DNA of 64,000 nt, from contig NC_088300.1 in assembly GCF_032854445.1 (NCBI RefSeq), forward strand, positions 60,362,984-60,426,983, written 5' to 3'. Under the pieces are notes generated by a model. The model was not told where the DNA came from and searched no databases. It saw nothing but the letters and a program-made list of their open reading frames with translations. Positions 45,401 to 57,445 of the stretch are shown here, piece by piece. The translations under genes and the position numbers were made by a program. Every line of letters starts with the position of its first letter. Positions within the stretch are counted from its first letter, which is position 1. The DNA is from Liolophura sinensis. Lineage: Eukaryota > Mollusca > Polyplacophora > Chitonida > Chitonidae.

Positions 45401-48400
45401 AATAAGCTATTTTTATAAAAACCGATTTTACCATTTGAGATCTGCATAAGAGTCATTTCTGTAAGTTTCCTCTTTCGTTCAGCAAATAGAAAAAAATCAA
45501 TGACACAGGGATATACAAAGCTGATCAAACATCAGTAAATGAACAAAATAAATGTCAATATCAGTCAAGTCCAAATAACATACCTGAAACCATATTTTCA
45601 CGCCGAAGAGTTCTCTGGCTCCAAAACCTTCCCGGAAGTTCCTTGACACTATCATCCCCACACTAGCGAACAGCATCCAAGCTAGTATCATAAAACAACC
45701 TAAAACGGAAAAACGTAGTAAAAAAACAATATTTTATTTGTTTTCACGTGTATGTTTAGTTCAAACCTGTTTAGAACAACCTGTGTAAATTTCTTTAAAC
45801 ATATATTATTAAATGCGATGGTAAGATCGTAGACATTTATTTTATAACGTACTAATGCCATGAGTTAAATGGGCGATCAAAGGGAGGAAGACCTTCCCTT
45901 AAAGGTGTTAAGTTATGATCTAACACCCGCTGAAACTGTCATTAACGAAGATTCCGAAATGACGTCACCTAATAGAGATGTAAGACAGACAGTGTTTTTC
46001 ACACAGGAAAATCTTGGTGTTTCATGGAAGTGTCCCTAGGTTTGAAATCACCATCCTGGTTCCCTGGTCTGGCTACCGCTGGCGACGTTATGGGTGATAA
46101 GAAGTTCGGGAACCAGGATGTGAAATCATTATCATCACAAGCTCGTATTTCACGGAAATACATATCAACAACAACATGCAGGATTCTACTCAAGTAAAGA
46201 GTCGAAGTGTCTATATTACATTTTACTAATGTTCTAATTATATACTTTACCGTGAGCTTGTATGGCCACAGAAATAGAGCGTCCTCTTTGTACGGCAAAC
46301 TCCTTGAAGTCGACCTTCTCTGTCGTCATTACCGGCAACTCATCATGTTTATTAATCGCGTCTACACCTGTGCGTGGAAAGTGTACCCTCTGTGAATGCG
46401 CTCAACTGGAAAAAGGGCATTCGTCGGTTTTTCCCCACCATTACTGTTTAGCACCATACTCGAGAATTGTTTGTACCCGATGGGAAGTAGTTCTATGGGT
46501 GGAGGAAACCGCTTGTTTGGACTAAACCACCAACCTTTAGCAAGTTATATCTACAAAGTTTTTCACGAGTGACATAATGTCGTATTGGTGCAGCAGCAGA
46601 AAGCGCGCTTAGTTGACTGGGGTAAGCTATGCACAATTTTGTTAGTACAAAGCACACATCCTGACCACCAATGAGCATGTATAAAGAATGTACCTTTAAA
46701 AGTGTTAAATGTAGTAAATCGGCCTTTCAAAAGTTTTTGAGTCTCTACAACATATTTATCAACACAACGCAAATATTTTGGCACATATAGCCACCACGCA
46801 GCTCAGTAACCTAAATGTAGCTATATATTGGTTGTTGCTATAGCCGTCTGATGCAGGCTTCCTCTCCGGCCGTACATGGGAAGGTCCTCAAGCAACCTGC
46901 GGATGGCTGTGGGTTTTCCCCTCTGTCCGCTTTCCTCCAACCATAATGCCGTCGAAAGTGAAATATTCTTGAGTACGGCGTAAAACACTAATAAATAAAT
47001 ACAGCTATCTGCTAGCTAGCTTCTATAGTTGATGTAAGGTCTTCAAATGCATTTTACTAAAAACTATTCTTCGTAGTGAAATGGTTGCATGGGCGGAAAA
47101 GAAACAGCAGTTCTTGGTCTACCGGCTGACAACTTTAAGTTTCAAATTAACAATGTTTTGCGATCATGTGATATTCAGCTTACAGCTTGAATCCTAATAA
47201 ATAAATCAATAAAGCTGCAAAATAGAATACACGCGTAAATACAAGAATTCTTTACCGTCAAAGGTATATCCCCAGGCTAGCTGGATATACCAATCACGAC
47301 GAAGGTCAAACACCTTCTCGGTAATTTGCGGTGGGTTGGTGTTAGGCGTCACAAAAATTGACGTCATTCCTACAGGACGAGAAAACCTGCAGTACACTTT
47401 TCCGTCCTTTTCCATTGTTGCCATATTTTTAATTCCTGCCTGAAATACATAAAAATACAGTAATGTTAATAACTTAATCTTAATCAGCCAGTCACAGATC
47501 GTTTGCTATCAACAGCCAATATGGCAGCCCCAGACGAGCATCTCTCACAGATAACTACACGTTTGACCAGGTTTTAACATGAGATAAATAACTTGTATTT
47601 TAAATCAAGAACAGGATTGCAATGATTCTGATGGACTACACAGGTCAATTCCAGCCTGTTTTAAAAACGCATCTCTCTCAGCTGCCACGCTGCAGTGCTT
47701 CTGAACTATTCATGTACCTAAACGTCTTCGCTTGACGAGCATACTTAGGTCTATACAGAAACAGTCACGCACTAGACCGATTTATTTTAGGTTCACAATG
47801 CATTTCCCATTAAAAACGAGACAGGTTATTAATAAACAGACTTCAAGAGACATATATGGACTAAATAAAAACAAAATACAAAATACAGAAAAGATTTTCT
47901 CTTGGAAAATTTTTTTTCTTTCCACCAATTTTTTTTTTTTCACCATGTAATTTTTTTTCTCTCCCAATAAATATCTTTTTCAAAATACAATCACGGCTCC
48001 GTAGATCAGTGATTCTCGAGAATAATTTTTCTTACCCGCCATATTGGAGAACTATTGAAAGTTTGTCAGGCTTGTTTTATACGCCAACTGGTAGCCAAAG
48101 GGATTTAATGGTGAAAAGTGTAAGAAAGATTATAGCAGTGATACACGGTGTTTTCACAAAACGACAAAAAGCAGTTTTCAGACAAGAATAAGAAGTAGTC
48201 GAAGCAAAAAAATAGACAGCTTTCAGCTTTGAAGCCTAAAAAAATAATCTTAAGAAAACAATTTTTCCCTGGAAAGCTGGAAAATGTGGAAGTTATCAAA
48301 GATCTCGGAAAGTGGATTGTCTGGGGATTTTCATTTGTTTTAAATTAAATTCCTTTCCCATCATAGTTATTAAATAAAATATTTGAATCTTACCGTGTAT

Positions 48401-51400
48401 TGACGCTCATAATAGTAGGCCGGGTTGTAACCGTGTTGTATTGAAACTCGGCTTTTCTGGACGCTACACAAAATGACGTCATCGTCTCCCTGTTTGAAAA
48501 TAAACAATTTTTATGCGACGAATTAGAGTCCCTATCATGATCCCCTCATCATCTAAGTAAATTACTAAACATTCCAAGCCAGAAAGAAGCAATCTGAAGG
48601 AATATTAGTTGATTGTTGTTTGAAATGTCAGAACAAACGTGACAAATTTATACAGTCGAATTTTGTGTTTACCAAAATGGAGTTAATTTAAGGTCGTAAT
48701 GTCCATATTTGCATATTTACATATTTAATATACAATACTTTAATTAATATTTAAGTCGCTTTGGAGATATTACTTTTCAGAAAACATCCGATGGTGGGTG
48801 TTTTTGCGCATTAACCCATACAGTACTAATAGGACCGTCTGGCCCTCAGGCGCCTTGATTATTTCAAAATGGACGTGAAATAACTACGATTAACTCACCA
48901 TATTCCTGTCTTCAGACAACCCCAGTGCCATCCAACCTTCAGACACGCCCATCATCTCAAAATGGACGTAATTTCCGTCCATCTGGTAACTGACAGCTGC
49001 CACACAATCACTTCCGGTACAGGTGTCTGGGTGGAGGAAGCAACCTTTGACCGCACCACATTCTTCCTCAAAGTTGAACGTAATTGACGTGTTCCTTGCC
49101 TGTGTTAAAGTGATATTCAGAAAATATTGCGATAGACTTGGCTAAAAGAATGTAATTTCTGCCGAACTCGGAATTGCATTCTTAAGACGGACAAATGCGC
49201 TTTGTGTCCAAAGCTAATGTACGACGAATACCCTGCTCATCTGGATATCAACTAATATGCGAATAAAAGGTGGGCCTTGATAGATCAATAACTATCGAAA
49301 GACATTCGGGAAATTGGTCAATTAATCAATTCTGTATTTTCTTAGAAAGTTACAATTCTATATTTTTGTAAGAAACTTACATTCTCTAGGTTTCCAAGAT
49401 CTCCTGACCCGCTGGCATCCCGGACAGGCTGTGATAGAATATGTACCCAGAACTGTGTGAATGACACGACCACGGTGGCTCTGGAGGGAAATATCATTGT
49501 GTATATAATACAGTATTCATCACAAACCAAACACTGTCTGTCTCTACTCTTATTGTACTCTTATTCCCTTCTTCAACTGACTGCTACGTGTCAGAAGAAA
49601 TGACTTGGCTGAAAAAAAAAAAAAAAAAACTCTCACTGAATTATTGCTTGATTGATATACATCATAAGTAATAGGATTTGTACCTGTGGAACTTTTATAC
49701 CCAATGCGGATTTATACCTTTTGGGCATATTTGTAAATTGATGCATGTTGATACATTGTAGCATACTGACACCTTTTGTAGATTATGGCCTATATAAACA
49801 TTCATTAATATATTTATACAGTGCTGAATATTTATACGTTAACCAAATGGTAGAGTTGTCAAACTATTCATTTTGTTTATATTTATTTGTTTATTTGATT
49901 GGTGTTTAACGCCGTACCCAAAAATATTTCACTGATGCGACGGCAACCAGCATTATGGTGGGGGAAACTCATGACTATCCTCAGATTGCTGGCAGACCCA
50001 TTTTGTTTATAAACTTTGTTATTACACACGCGGTGAGAATTCCATACGGTCAGCAAAATGTTTAATAACAAAGTTTATCAATCTATTTTATACAGATCTA
50101 TTGTCAAGCTGAATAATTCAAATGTTAACATTGGAAACTTCAACCATGTGCAGAAAATAATGCACCCGGTCCATAGAACATATTATTTCGCTCTATACAC
50201 AAACCTGTAACAGTGCATAAACATAAATATATTATAGTCTACACGCTTACATCACAATATAGGAGACATTTTCCGTTTAATACGTGACGATGAATATTTT
50301 CTTACGTAAACATAATATCGCCAACAGCATGGTCAGGGGCTTTCCAGGCCAGTGTCACGTTTGCTTTGGAACGATGGTTTCTCTGAGTTATGAGATTCTG
50401 AAATAAAACAATAATATTGATGGTAATGACAATAAAAATAATAAATAAGTAAATATAATCTTTATTTAAACTCGATCTCTCCCAGAGACCGGCCTATTTT
50501 CATGGGGGTTGAATGCATTCGTTAGTTAACGTATTGCCGTCTAATAACGCATGATTTATTTGTTCTGCTCTATATTTGTACACATATTTGTACATTTATT
50601 TGCCTAGAATTTTACTTCGAAATGAAGAATGTTTCGTTCATATTACGTTTCGAAAATCAGGCTGTCGGTGGGCAGAGCGCTAAGGTGCAATCACACCTCA
50701 CCGGGAACCTGACAAACTTTCTGACAAAAATATAAGCTGGAGTTGAACACCGGATGCCATGATCAAGGGCGACAACCCAATAAACCTTTCGACCAGCAAG
50801 GAGCCATATCTGGCCGGTTTTTGTGATGTCATAGCTGCAGGTTAACCATGACAACAAGAAATAAATCAGAATACAGCGTCAAATTGTGCATATGATTTGT
50901 CAAGTGTAGGTGTGGAATTTCGTGTTGCGTCATAAATTTGAAAACTGAATGTACTCACAAAACATAGACTTTTTATGACAACTCTTTATTATATACATCT
51001 GTATTGTCAATCTCATGTTTTACAGGAGTTGTTTTTTATGTAATTCAGCTCTTATTTAGATGTTGATGTGGAGACGTTATTTCCCTGATGAGTCACGTCC
51101 CCAATTTCACACAGTGGCCAGGGTTATTGAGTCACGTCCCTCATTTACGGCCAGATTTCGCGGTATACCTTGTTTCCTCCCAGGCAATTGTGAGCTTGGA
51201 CCAGTTCAGACGGCATGGACACAAAGGTTCCCAGGATCTCCTCAGTGTCACCCTTCACCCGACGGGCCGCAGAGATAGGCCGGTGAAAGAACGTGTACCA
51301 GACACGTCAACTACAAAAGGGTGGGATAAATTATGTATATCACCGGTTATCAGACACATACTTTACACCACATTCTCAAACCTAGCCGTGAAATTTGTCA

Positions 51401-54400
51401 ACACTTTTTTTTAACCTTTTAAGAAACCCCTTATGTTTTCATCCATGTTTGTCTGTTGTATTTATTATAGCATATCGCTAAAATGTTATATGTAATATCA
51501 GTGCGCTAAGATTTGGCGGATATATCAGAATCCAGGTTTAACTCTGACAGCAAAAAATCAGTTTCTTTGTTACCACGATGTCTGGAAATATCTTATCATT
51601 ATATTTTGATGAATATTGATGAAAATTTATAGATCTTCCAAAACAAGGACGAATAGGCCTATTAAACCTTGGTGTAGGCAAAGGAACAGTTTTTGTTTAT
51701 TTTTGTTTTGTAAGTACGTTGTGTCAAACATGTGTCAATTCATACTTCAATCAATTTTGTTCACGTGAGAAAGAAAATGTATACTAGTACATTAAATAAT
51801 ACATTACGTTAGATATCTATTCGTTATAAAGATTTTTACCCTAATGGTGTTATATGCTCGAAAACTGTGTATACTTGGGATAAAAGATTCATACTAGTTT
51901 CGGTCTCGTGTGACTTGTATACTCACGTGAGATTACCTGCCCAGGGGAGTAGCGGAACTCGCGGACCGTATCGTGAAGGGACTCTGTGACGTCAGCGCCT
52001 CGGCGTAGTGATTCGGAAACTGGGAAATACATGTGGAATACGGCGCTCCGGAAGAGTAGGACGATCCTAAACCATAACATTGACCAAATAATCAAAACTA
52101 CAGTGACAGCAAATGTCACACAAATAATATATGAAAACAAGCATGGAGCTGGGAAATAAGATGGGTTATCAAAATTGTAAATATGGGCACAGCAAAAAAG
52201 AAAAGCAAGCATCACATAGGCCTATCTATGGGACATTTGCAATATTGAGGTGGACACTGAAAAACAGAAGCTTAACACGCTAACCACAAACACACACGAT
52301 TGGGATAAAACCTATATCAGACCGGAAAGAAGGGGACTCGAATGTATACACTGGAGCCTAAACGTTTGCTTTGTCTACCTCTGTATAAAGTTATGAAAAA
52401 AGACCACAAGACCTAGACCTACAAAGACAAGAGGTTCAGGGGCCGATTTCATGAAGCTTACTCAGCGTTAAGTTGCCTTTAGCTAAGTACACTTTATATC
52501 TCTACAACATACGGTGCCATGGTAGTTAAGCTAAGTGAGCCTCATGAAACATGCTCCAGGCATAATGATAGCTACGTTTGGTTGCATTTCTGGGTGGGAT
52601 GTAAAATCCGTCAAGTTCGTCGATGTACAGTGGGGTTATCATGGCTAATATTTCTTTTCAAAGAAGCCGCGTGAATGAGAAGTCATTTACCTGATGAGAG
52701 GTTCAGTTTGGTGGTTACTGAGCAGATTAGGTCAGGAGTAACTACAAAGTCTCATTAACACCTACAGTTTTGAAATAACTACGTCTTTCTCAAAAATATA
52801 GTTTAGGATATTCATTAATTAAATTGGCATTATTCTCCGCTATGGCCTTCGTTGTCTTTACCCTCAATGATCCCTTTAGCAATGGGCTCGCGCTGCTATT
52901 GAGAAATTTTTACTTGTGTCCCGACGCTTAACACCATCCATTCTAACCCCTACCTTCAACTCAGTCACAATAAAAACACTCCCGTCCATTAAACATCTGG
53001 GTCTCACGCTGTCAGAAAATGGCACTTGGAACGAGCATATAGACAATATTATTTCTGGTTCATGTAAAAAGATAGGGATCTTTAGAAGTCTTAAATACAT
53101 ACTGGACAGGAAAAGTTCAGAAATTATGAATAAAACCTTTGTTAGATCTTCCCTTGAGTGTGCTGATGTAGTATGGGATAACCTCACGGGACAATAAATA
53201 AATTGAATTGAAATGTTTCAAAAAGACGCCTTGAGAGCTATGACTGGTCTTACAAGAAGTAGTAAAACTGCACTGTTGTATGAGGAATCTGGGTTTTTGT
53301 CCTTAGCAAAAAGGCGTCTCATCCACAGACTTAAACTATAAAATAGTTTTTCAAACACCAACTCATGTTCTAAATCGTCTTATCCCAGACTTTTCTTCTA
53401 ACAGAAATCCCTATCCGTTGCGCTCTGTTGGAGCAATTACCCCTCTCTTCTGCCGAACAGAAAGTTCAGAAATTCATCCTTCTCTCGCACTGTTCGAGAT
53501 TGGAATGCTCTCCCCCCTCATGTGAAAAACTCAGTGATCCGTCCCCTTTTTAAAATCTAAGCTCAATTTACTGTTTCAGTCAACAAAACCACCTCCATGG
53601 TACTACTCAGAATTTTAATATGCCGACTTCGAAATGGCTGCAGTAATCTCAATGGCGATCTATTTGACAACTTACTTTCGGATTCTCCAAAATGTGCCTG
53701 TCGCCACAAGTATGAAAATGCTAAACATTACCTGTTAAAATGTCAGCTGTATGATGCACAGAGGGCAAAACTAATGGATGGTGTAATTGGTTATACTGGT
53801 GTTATTACGCCTGTTACGTTATTTTGGGGGGACAGCACATTTCCGGCAAAATCTAATGAAATAATTATGCAACATGTGGGTTGCTTTATTTATGAGAGCT
53901 GGAGATTTAATTTAACAGTGTGTATCTATATCATCAATCTCAGGCTTTATTCCAAGAGACAAAAACATCTGTAATCCTACTTGCATATTTAGCTGTGTAA
54001 TTTTAGGAAATTTTCCAAAATATTGTTCCTAGATATCTGTCAATTTTCCTATTTATTCAAGCACATTTTTATATTATATCGTCCATTTTGAACTGTTGAT
54101 ATGTATCCCATTCAGCACTGCACATTCCCACTAAAAGCGCTTTCTCTTGCACATGTAATTCGCCAGTCTGATTACATTGTATATATATATACACACACAC
54201 AGTTATTTATCTGTCAAATTGTTGTATTCACCAAATAGGCCACAGTATAAGTCACGGCTTATTGTGGCCCCAAAGATTACAAAGTAAAGCCTATATAAAA
54301 AAATGTCCAGGTAAATAAATAACAAATAGATGAAGCAGAGTGGCTATAAATGTTTTAAAGTTAAGTAATCTCCTATTCCAATTTGAAGCTACTAGAAAAA

Positions 54401-55553
54401 AAAACAGGTACTGCATCAGCTGGTAAGCCTGCAGTTATCCTAATCGGATTATAGACTGCAGTCAACTTCCGGTACCTTCCGAAAGTAAATGGAGATGTAA
54501 ATCACGCGGTAAATCTTACCGGGTGAAGCACTTTTTTTTACAACATTTTTCACCGATACAGAAATCTTCAATTTTACCTGGGGATTTTCTAACTGCAGAA
54601 ACAAGGGAATTCCCATCATGGATAATCCATCCATTTGATAGGTTATTTGTGAAAGGACTTGAGAACTTATGTGATTGTTTCTCAGTATTAGAATTATATA
54701 AAATAATAAGTGGCGATATCTCTTAATTCATTACCTAACTAAAGACAATCCGGCATCTTCCGGCCATAAACCTGACCGCCGTCCTATAAGGGAAAAATTG
54801 CTGAGCACGGGATTAAACACCACTGAATCACATGAAATGAGACGGTAAATCATCACTCAAGAGTCTCAAATGTAGTTTTGTGAATTGCAGGTTGGTTTAA
54901 GTATCGTCCACGAGGTGACGGGGGAGGGCGGCTGCTTAGGTTACAGTTTTTGTGGATGGAATCGTGCCTAACACGCCTCTTTGCAAAGAGGATTTTGTAG
55001 CGACCTTCTGTCTACATGAAGACTACAGCACGTAGATTAAACCAGAGTAGCATAATTCAAAATTTGCTGCTTTTACTTCCGCAGCCCAAAGTAAAAGCAA
55101 TAGCCATGTCCTGTCTAGCTTATAACTTAACGTAAGATCTAGAGATGAATTTGATTACGTTAACTCTTTGGTTCAGGTCTAAGTTTCGGGTATTCGAGGG
55201 GGTCTACAGTCGTCGACTGTCAAGGAAACCAACAGATTTCCGTCCAAGTGAGAATCAGAAACTTAGGAAGTTTCGAGGGGACAATTCATGGTCATGACAA
55301 AAGAAGGTTAAGTATACAATAGTCCATTAGGAGTTGTTTGTACTAATATTACTTCACCCTTATAAAAATTTAAACGGACAATGAAACTTAAGTTTCTTAT
55401 GAAAAGCCATTGTCATGATAATAATGGAACCTTAAAACCTTTATTAGGTTTAGACCTTTTTAAATATTTTCTTGAGACAAGCAGGATAAAACACTGACAC
55501 CTACCTTTGGAAATCACGCTAAAAAGCGTCAGTGCAAGGATGTGAAATCCCAT
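42444..55553 (-). CDS. FRRS1-like: Ferric-chelate reductase 1-like protein (Reeler-DOMON-cytochrome b561), 14 exons, two frameshifts
   Basis: Exons in transcript order: 55505-55553, 51927-52066, 51169-51310, 50306-50397, 49381-49480, 48899-49099, 48394-48489, 47256-47439, 46251-46367, 45584-45699, 45185-45271, 44596-44752, 43716-43856, 42444-42601 (TAA 42444-42446). Splice sites are GT/AG and phases fit. Signal peptide: MGFHILALTLFSVISKG. Reeler, exons 2-5: YSSGAPYSTC, YSPGQ, GTFVSMPSEL, NCLGGNK, LAWKAPDHAVGDIMF. DOMON, exons 6-9: VHFEMMGVSEGWMALGLS, VYCRFSRP, WYIQLAWGYTFDG. Cytochrome b561, exons 9-13: AHGCFMILAWM, WFQFHR, GHAILGIII, FVWLHR, with the expected histidines; exon 14 adds a last membrane segment. 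Predicted 593 aa, close to vertebrate FRRS1. Likely a membrane haem protein moving electrons across the membrane. As given, single bases are missing near 51970 (exon 2) and 51270 (exon 3), both in the Reeler domain; the other exons are open. Symbol assigned by architecture. Confidence 0.88.
42860..43430. repeat. About 43-bp tandem array in the last intron of the reductase-like gene
   Basis: Units alternate between AGTATACTGACTTGACACCA + TACGTGACACCCC and a sister form AATACTGATGTGACACCATA + CGTGACACCCCGCTCATTC. About a dozen units decay toward the right end. It lies between exons 13 and 14. Confidence 0.85.
43999..44172 (-). mobile_element. SINE with target-site duplication
   Basis: TTTATTTACTTGATTGGTGT, GCGGCCAGCATTATCGTGGG and GGCCGGAGAGGAAGCCAGCA run in SINE order. 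CCCATCCGAT flanks it at about 43983 and about 44182. The head is internally deleted. Confidence 0.85.
44203..44418 (-). mobile_element. Diverged related SINE
   Basis: The minus-strand head includes a box-B-like GTGTTCGAACCCAGC. The core CATGACGGCGATCAGTTTCA and GAGTGGAGGAAACCCGAGTG resembles the common SINE core. It sits beside the previous SINE. Confidence 0.6.
44866..45110 (+). mobile_element. Full-length SINE, diverged head
   Basis: Head GGAGGCCTCCGTGGCCGAAG, body CTTCCAGCAATCTGCGTATG, end TTTTGAGTACGGCGTAAAAC and ACCAATCAAGTAAATCAATA. It lies between exons 11 and 12 of the reductase-like gene. Confidence 0.85.
46452..46545 (-). repeat. Diverged SINE core fragment
   Basis: CACCATACTCGAGAATTGTT and GGGTGGAGGAAACCGCTTGT resemble the SINE core seen at 44203. 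It lies between exons 8 and 9 of the reductase-like gene. Confidence 0.45.
46856..47003 (+). mobile_element. 5'-truncated SINE
   Basis: GGCTTCCTCTCCGGCCGTAC, CAAGCAACCTGCGGATGGCT, AAATATTCTTGAGTACGGCG and an ACTAATAAATAAATAC tail. Confidence 0.85.
49880..49999 (-). mobile_element. SINE 3' fragment with target-site duplication
   Basis: TTTGTTTATTTGATTGGTGT, GCCGTACCCAAAAATATTTC and CCAGCATTATGGTGGGGGAA. CATTTTGTTTAT flanks it at about 49869 and about 49999. Confidence 0.85.
52905..54330 (+). mobile_element. LINE 3' fragment in intron 1 of the reductase-like gene
   Basis: The plus strand encodes the downstream part of a non-LTR polyprotein in several frames: SIKHLGLTLSENGTWNEHID, RSSLECADVVWDNL, DALRAMTGLTRSSKTALLYE and a zinc-knuckle-like CACRHKYENAKHYLLKC. 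It ends with an AATAAATAACAAATA tail near 54325. It is 5'-truncated and broken by stops and shifts. It resembles the 5.6-8.2 kb LINE in layout but differs in sequence. Confidence 0.8.
54765..54830 (+). repeat. Degraded SINE 3' fragment
   Basis: CCATAAACCTGACCGCCGTC, CTATAAGGGAAAAATTGCTG and AGCACGGGATTAAACACCAC follow the SINE end with many changes. Confidence 0.6.
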
Positions 55554-57181
55554 CTTATCTTTAGAACTCCTCTATTTTGTGTCCAAGTATACTCCCTCCG
55601 CTGCTGATTAAATTGGCACCATAAGAACTGCAAACGGATATTTCTCTTCTTGAGTGTGTCAGGTGGTGGGCTGTGGTAGAGATGTCCACGGACGGATTTG
55701 TTCAACCTTTGTTGAACAAAATGTTATTATGATGTGACGAAGAGTTCAGCAAAGAGTCGTGTCGCGATGATTTGTTTTAAACCCTGCTGAGATGCTCACT
55801 ACACTACAATGAAGAGCTGCTGACAAGCGTCATATCCTTCCATATTGCCCTTGTATTTGTGGTTCGCCGTTCAGGTGAGACGTGACCGATAACTTGTGAA
55901 CCTACTAGACGTCTCCAACCATCTAGTAGGAGTAGGATTGAGAACAACTGTATAAGAGTTCTCGCTATTCTAAGTGACCAATCTTATGTGATTGTTTCTT
56001 TCTTGTCTCTGGCACTGTTAGTCTCAGGATGCAGCGATAGAGATACTAAGAGAGTAAAGTAGCGAGATGTAACAGTCGTAGCTCTCATCCCCTTTTTTAT
56101 AACCTTCCTATGTAAATGAGGCCACCGAGTTGATCTACTTTATCAGCGGTGGTAAGGCTCACCGGCGATATACGTCACTGAAAACTGTTGGGCTCCCGAT
56201 ACGCAACATCCACTCATCAGCCTCCTTTTCGAAATCGCAAAAGTCTCCTCCTTTGTTTTTTCTTTTTTAAAAGCAACATTTTTCATCCAATCTCTTTGAT
56301 GATGAAGAGTACAATGTCTTCAGAGCGTGCTCCGACCTGTTGACTGTAGATCACTAGGCCAGCGGGAGGACGGGATGTCCAGTGGATGTATGACGTGTAA
56401 AAGCATGGAGAGGGAACACGTCAATCACATCACAGCTCCGATGTACAGAGACTGCATAGCTTACATTCTCTGTGGTCTCCCGCTCGGAGCTTCAGATTGT
56501 CCATCGGAGTCGTGACAACGGTAGCCTTCACCAGGGGTCCACTACGTGAGCTCTGTCCACCTCGTAAGATATTTTCATGACGTCTCTTATATTAAGTGAT
56601 GGACAGTTTCTGCAGCCTCAACAAATCGTCTTCGTTAAGTAGGCCTAATCGTCTGTGTTTTACACAGTGTTTCGTCTGCTTCAGAAGACGGTCTCACGTA
56701 GAGAGCTACGCATGCACCCAGTGGCCTTGATCTATGTAAACTGCGAAGTCAGTTCTTCGTGTTCATTCGTGCCCCGGCTATGTAGAAGTTAAAACCGCAG
56801 TTTACATGTTATTACATCACCAGTCATATACTTGGCGTTGCTTACATCAGGCCGATCAGGAAAATAAGGGATCTCCTGTAGTCAGTATATTAACATATAA
56901 GTCATTCAGGCAAGAAGTGAGATCCCATTACAAGGAGGACCAGATCGGCGGGGATACTTGTAAAACACAATTCTGCTCTCCGAAAAAGATTTGTTTTGGT
57001 TCTAAAGCGAGCTTGTACAAAGCAACCTTTAACGGAATGTGGCCCAGTTTATGCTATATTGTTCACTTGTTGCAATTTGTTTTACCTCACTTGACCAGCA
57101 ATCTCACATTTACCCATTGCTCGAACTAGGCTATACTTATTAATCTTGTTGGGGGTTTAACACTGCATTTAAAAGAAAAGA
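55554..57181. other. Upstream flank of the reductase-like gene, no supported gene
   Basis: Should hold the 5' UTR and promoter of the minus-strand gene. I see no clear TATA box and no other gene. Confidence 0.4.
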
Positions 57182-57445
57182 GGGGCCTCCGTGGCTCAGT
57201 TGGTTAGCGCGCTAGGGCAGCGTAATGACCCAGGAGCCTTTCACCAATGCGGTCGCTGTGAGTTCAAGTCCAGCGTATGCTGGCTTCCTTCCGGCAGTAC
57301 GTGGAAAGGTCCCACAGCAGCCTGCGGATGGTCGTGGTTCCTCTGGGCTCCGCCCGGTTTCCTCCCAACATAATGCTGGCCGCCGTCGTATAAGTGAAAT
57401 ATTATGAGTACGGCGTAAAACACCAATCAAATAAATAAATAAAGA
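57182..57445 (+). mobile_element. Best full-length SINE in the window
   Basis: The tRNA-like head GGGCCTCCGTGGCTCAGTTG continues with GTTAGCGCGCTAG, covering box A. Box-B-like GTGAGTTCAAGTCC follows. The body has TGCGGATGGTCGTGGTTCCT and the end GAGTACGGCGTAAAACACCA, then AATCAAATAAATAAATAAAG. This copy defines the element boundaries used for the others. The open frames over it are not genes. Confidence 0.92.

Noticed and set aside
45584-47439. Joining exons 47256-47439 and 45584-45699 of the reductase-like gene directly
   Set aside because: The phases fit, but the first haem-ligand histidine would be missing. An in-phase exon at 46251-46367 ends with the expected AHG and restores it, so it was inserted.
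51937-52066. Donor GTAATC at 51936 for exon 2 of the reductase-like gene
   Set aside because: The stronger donor GTGAGT at 51926 gives the correct phase into exon 3 and a better Reeler continuation.
57182-57260. A tRNA gene
   Set aside because: The box A and box B-like stretches belong to the head of a SINE; the SINE body follows and no complete tRNA fold is expected.
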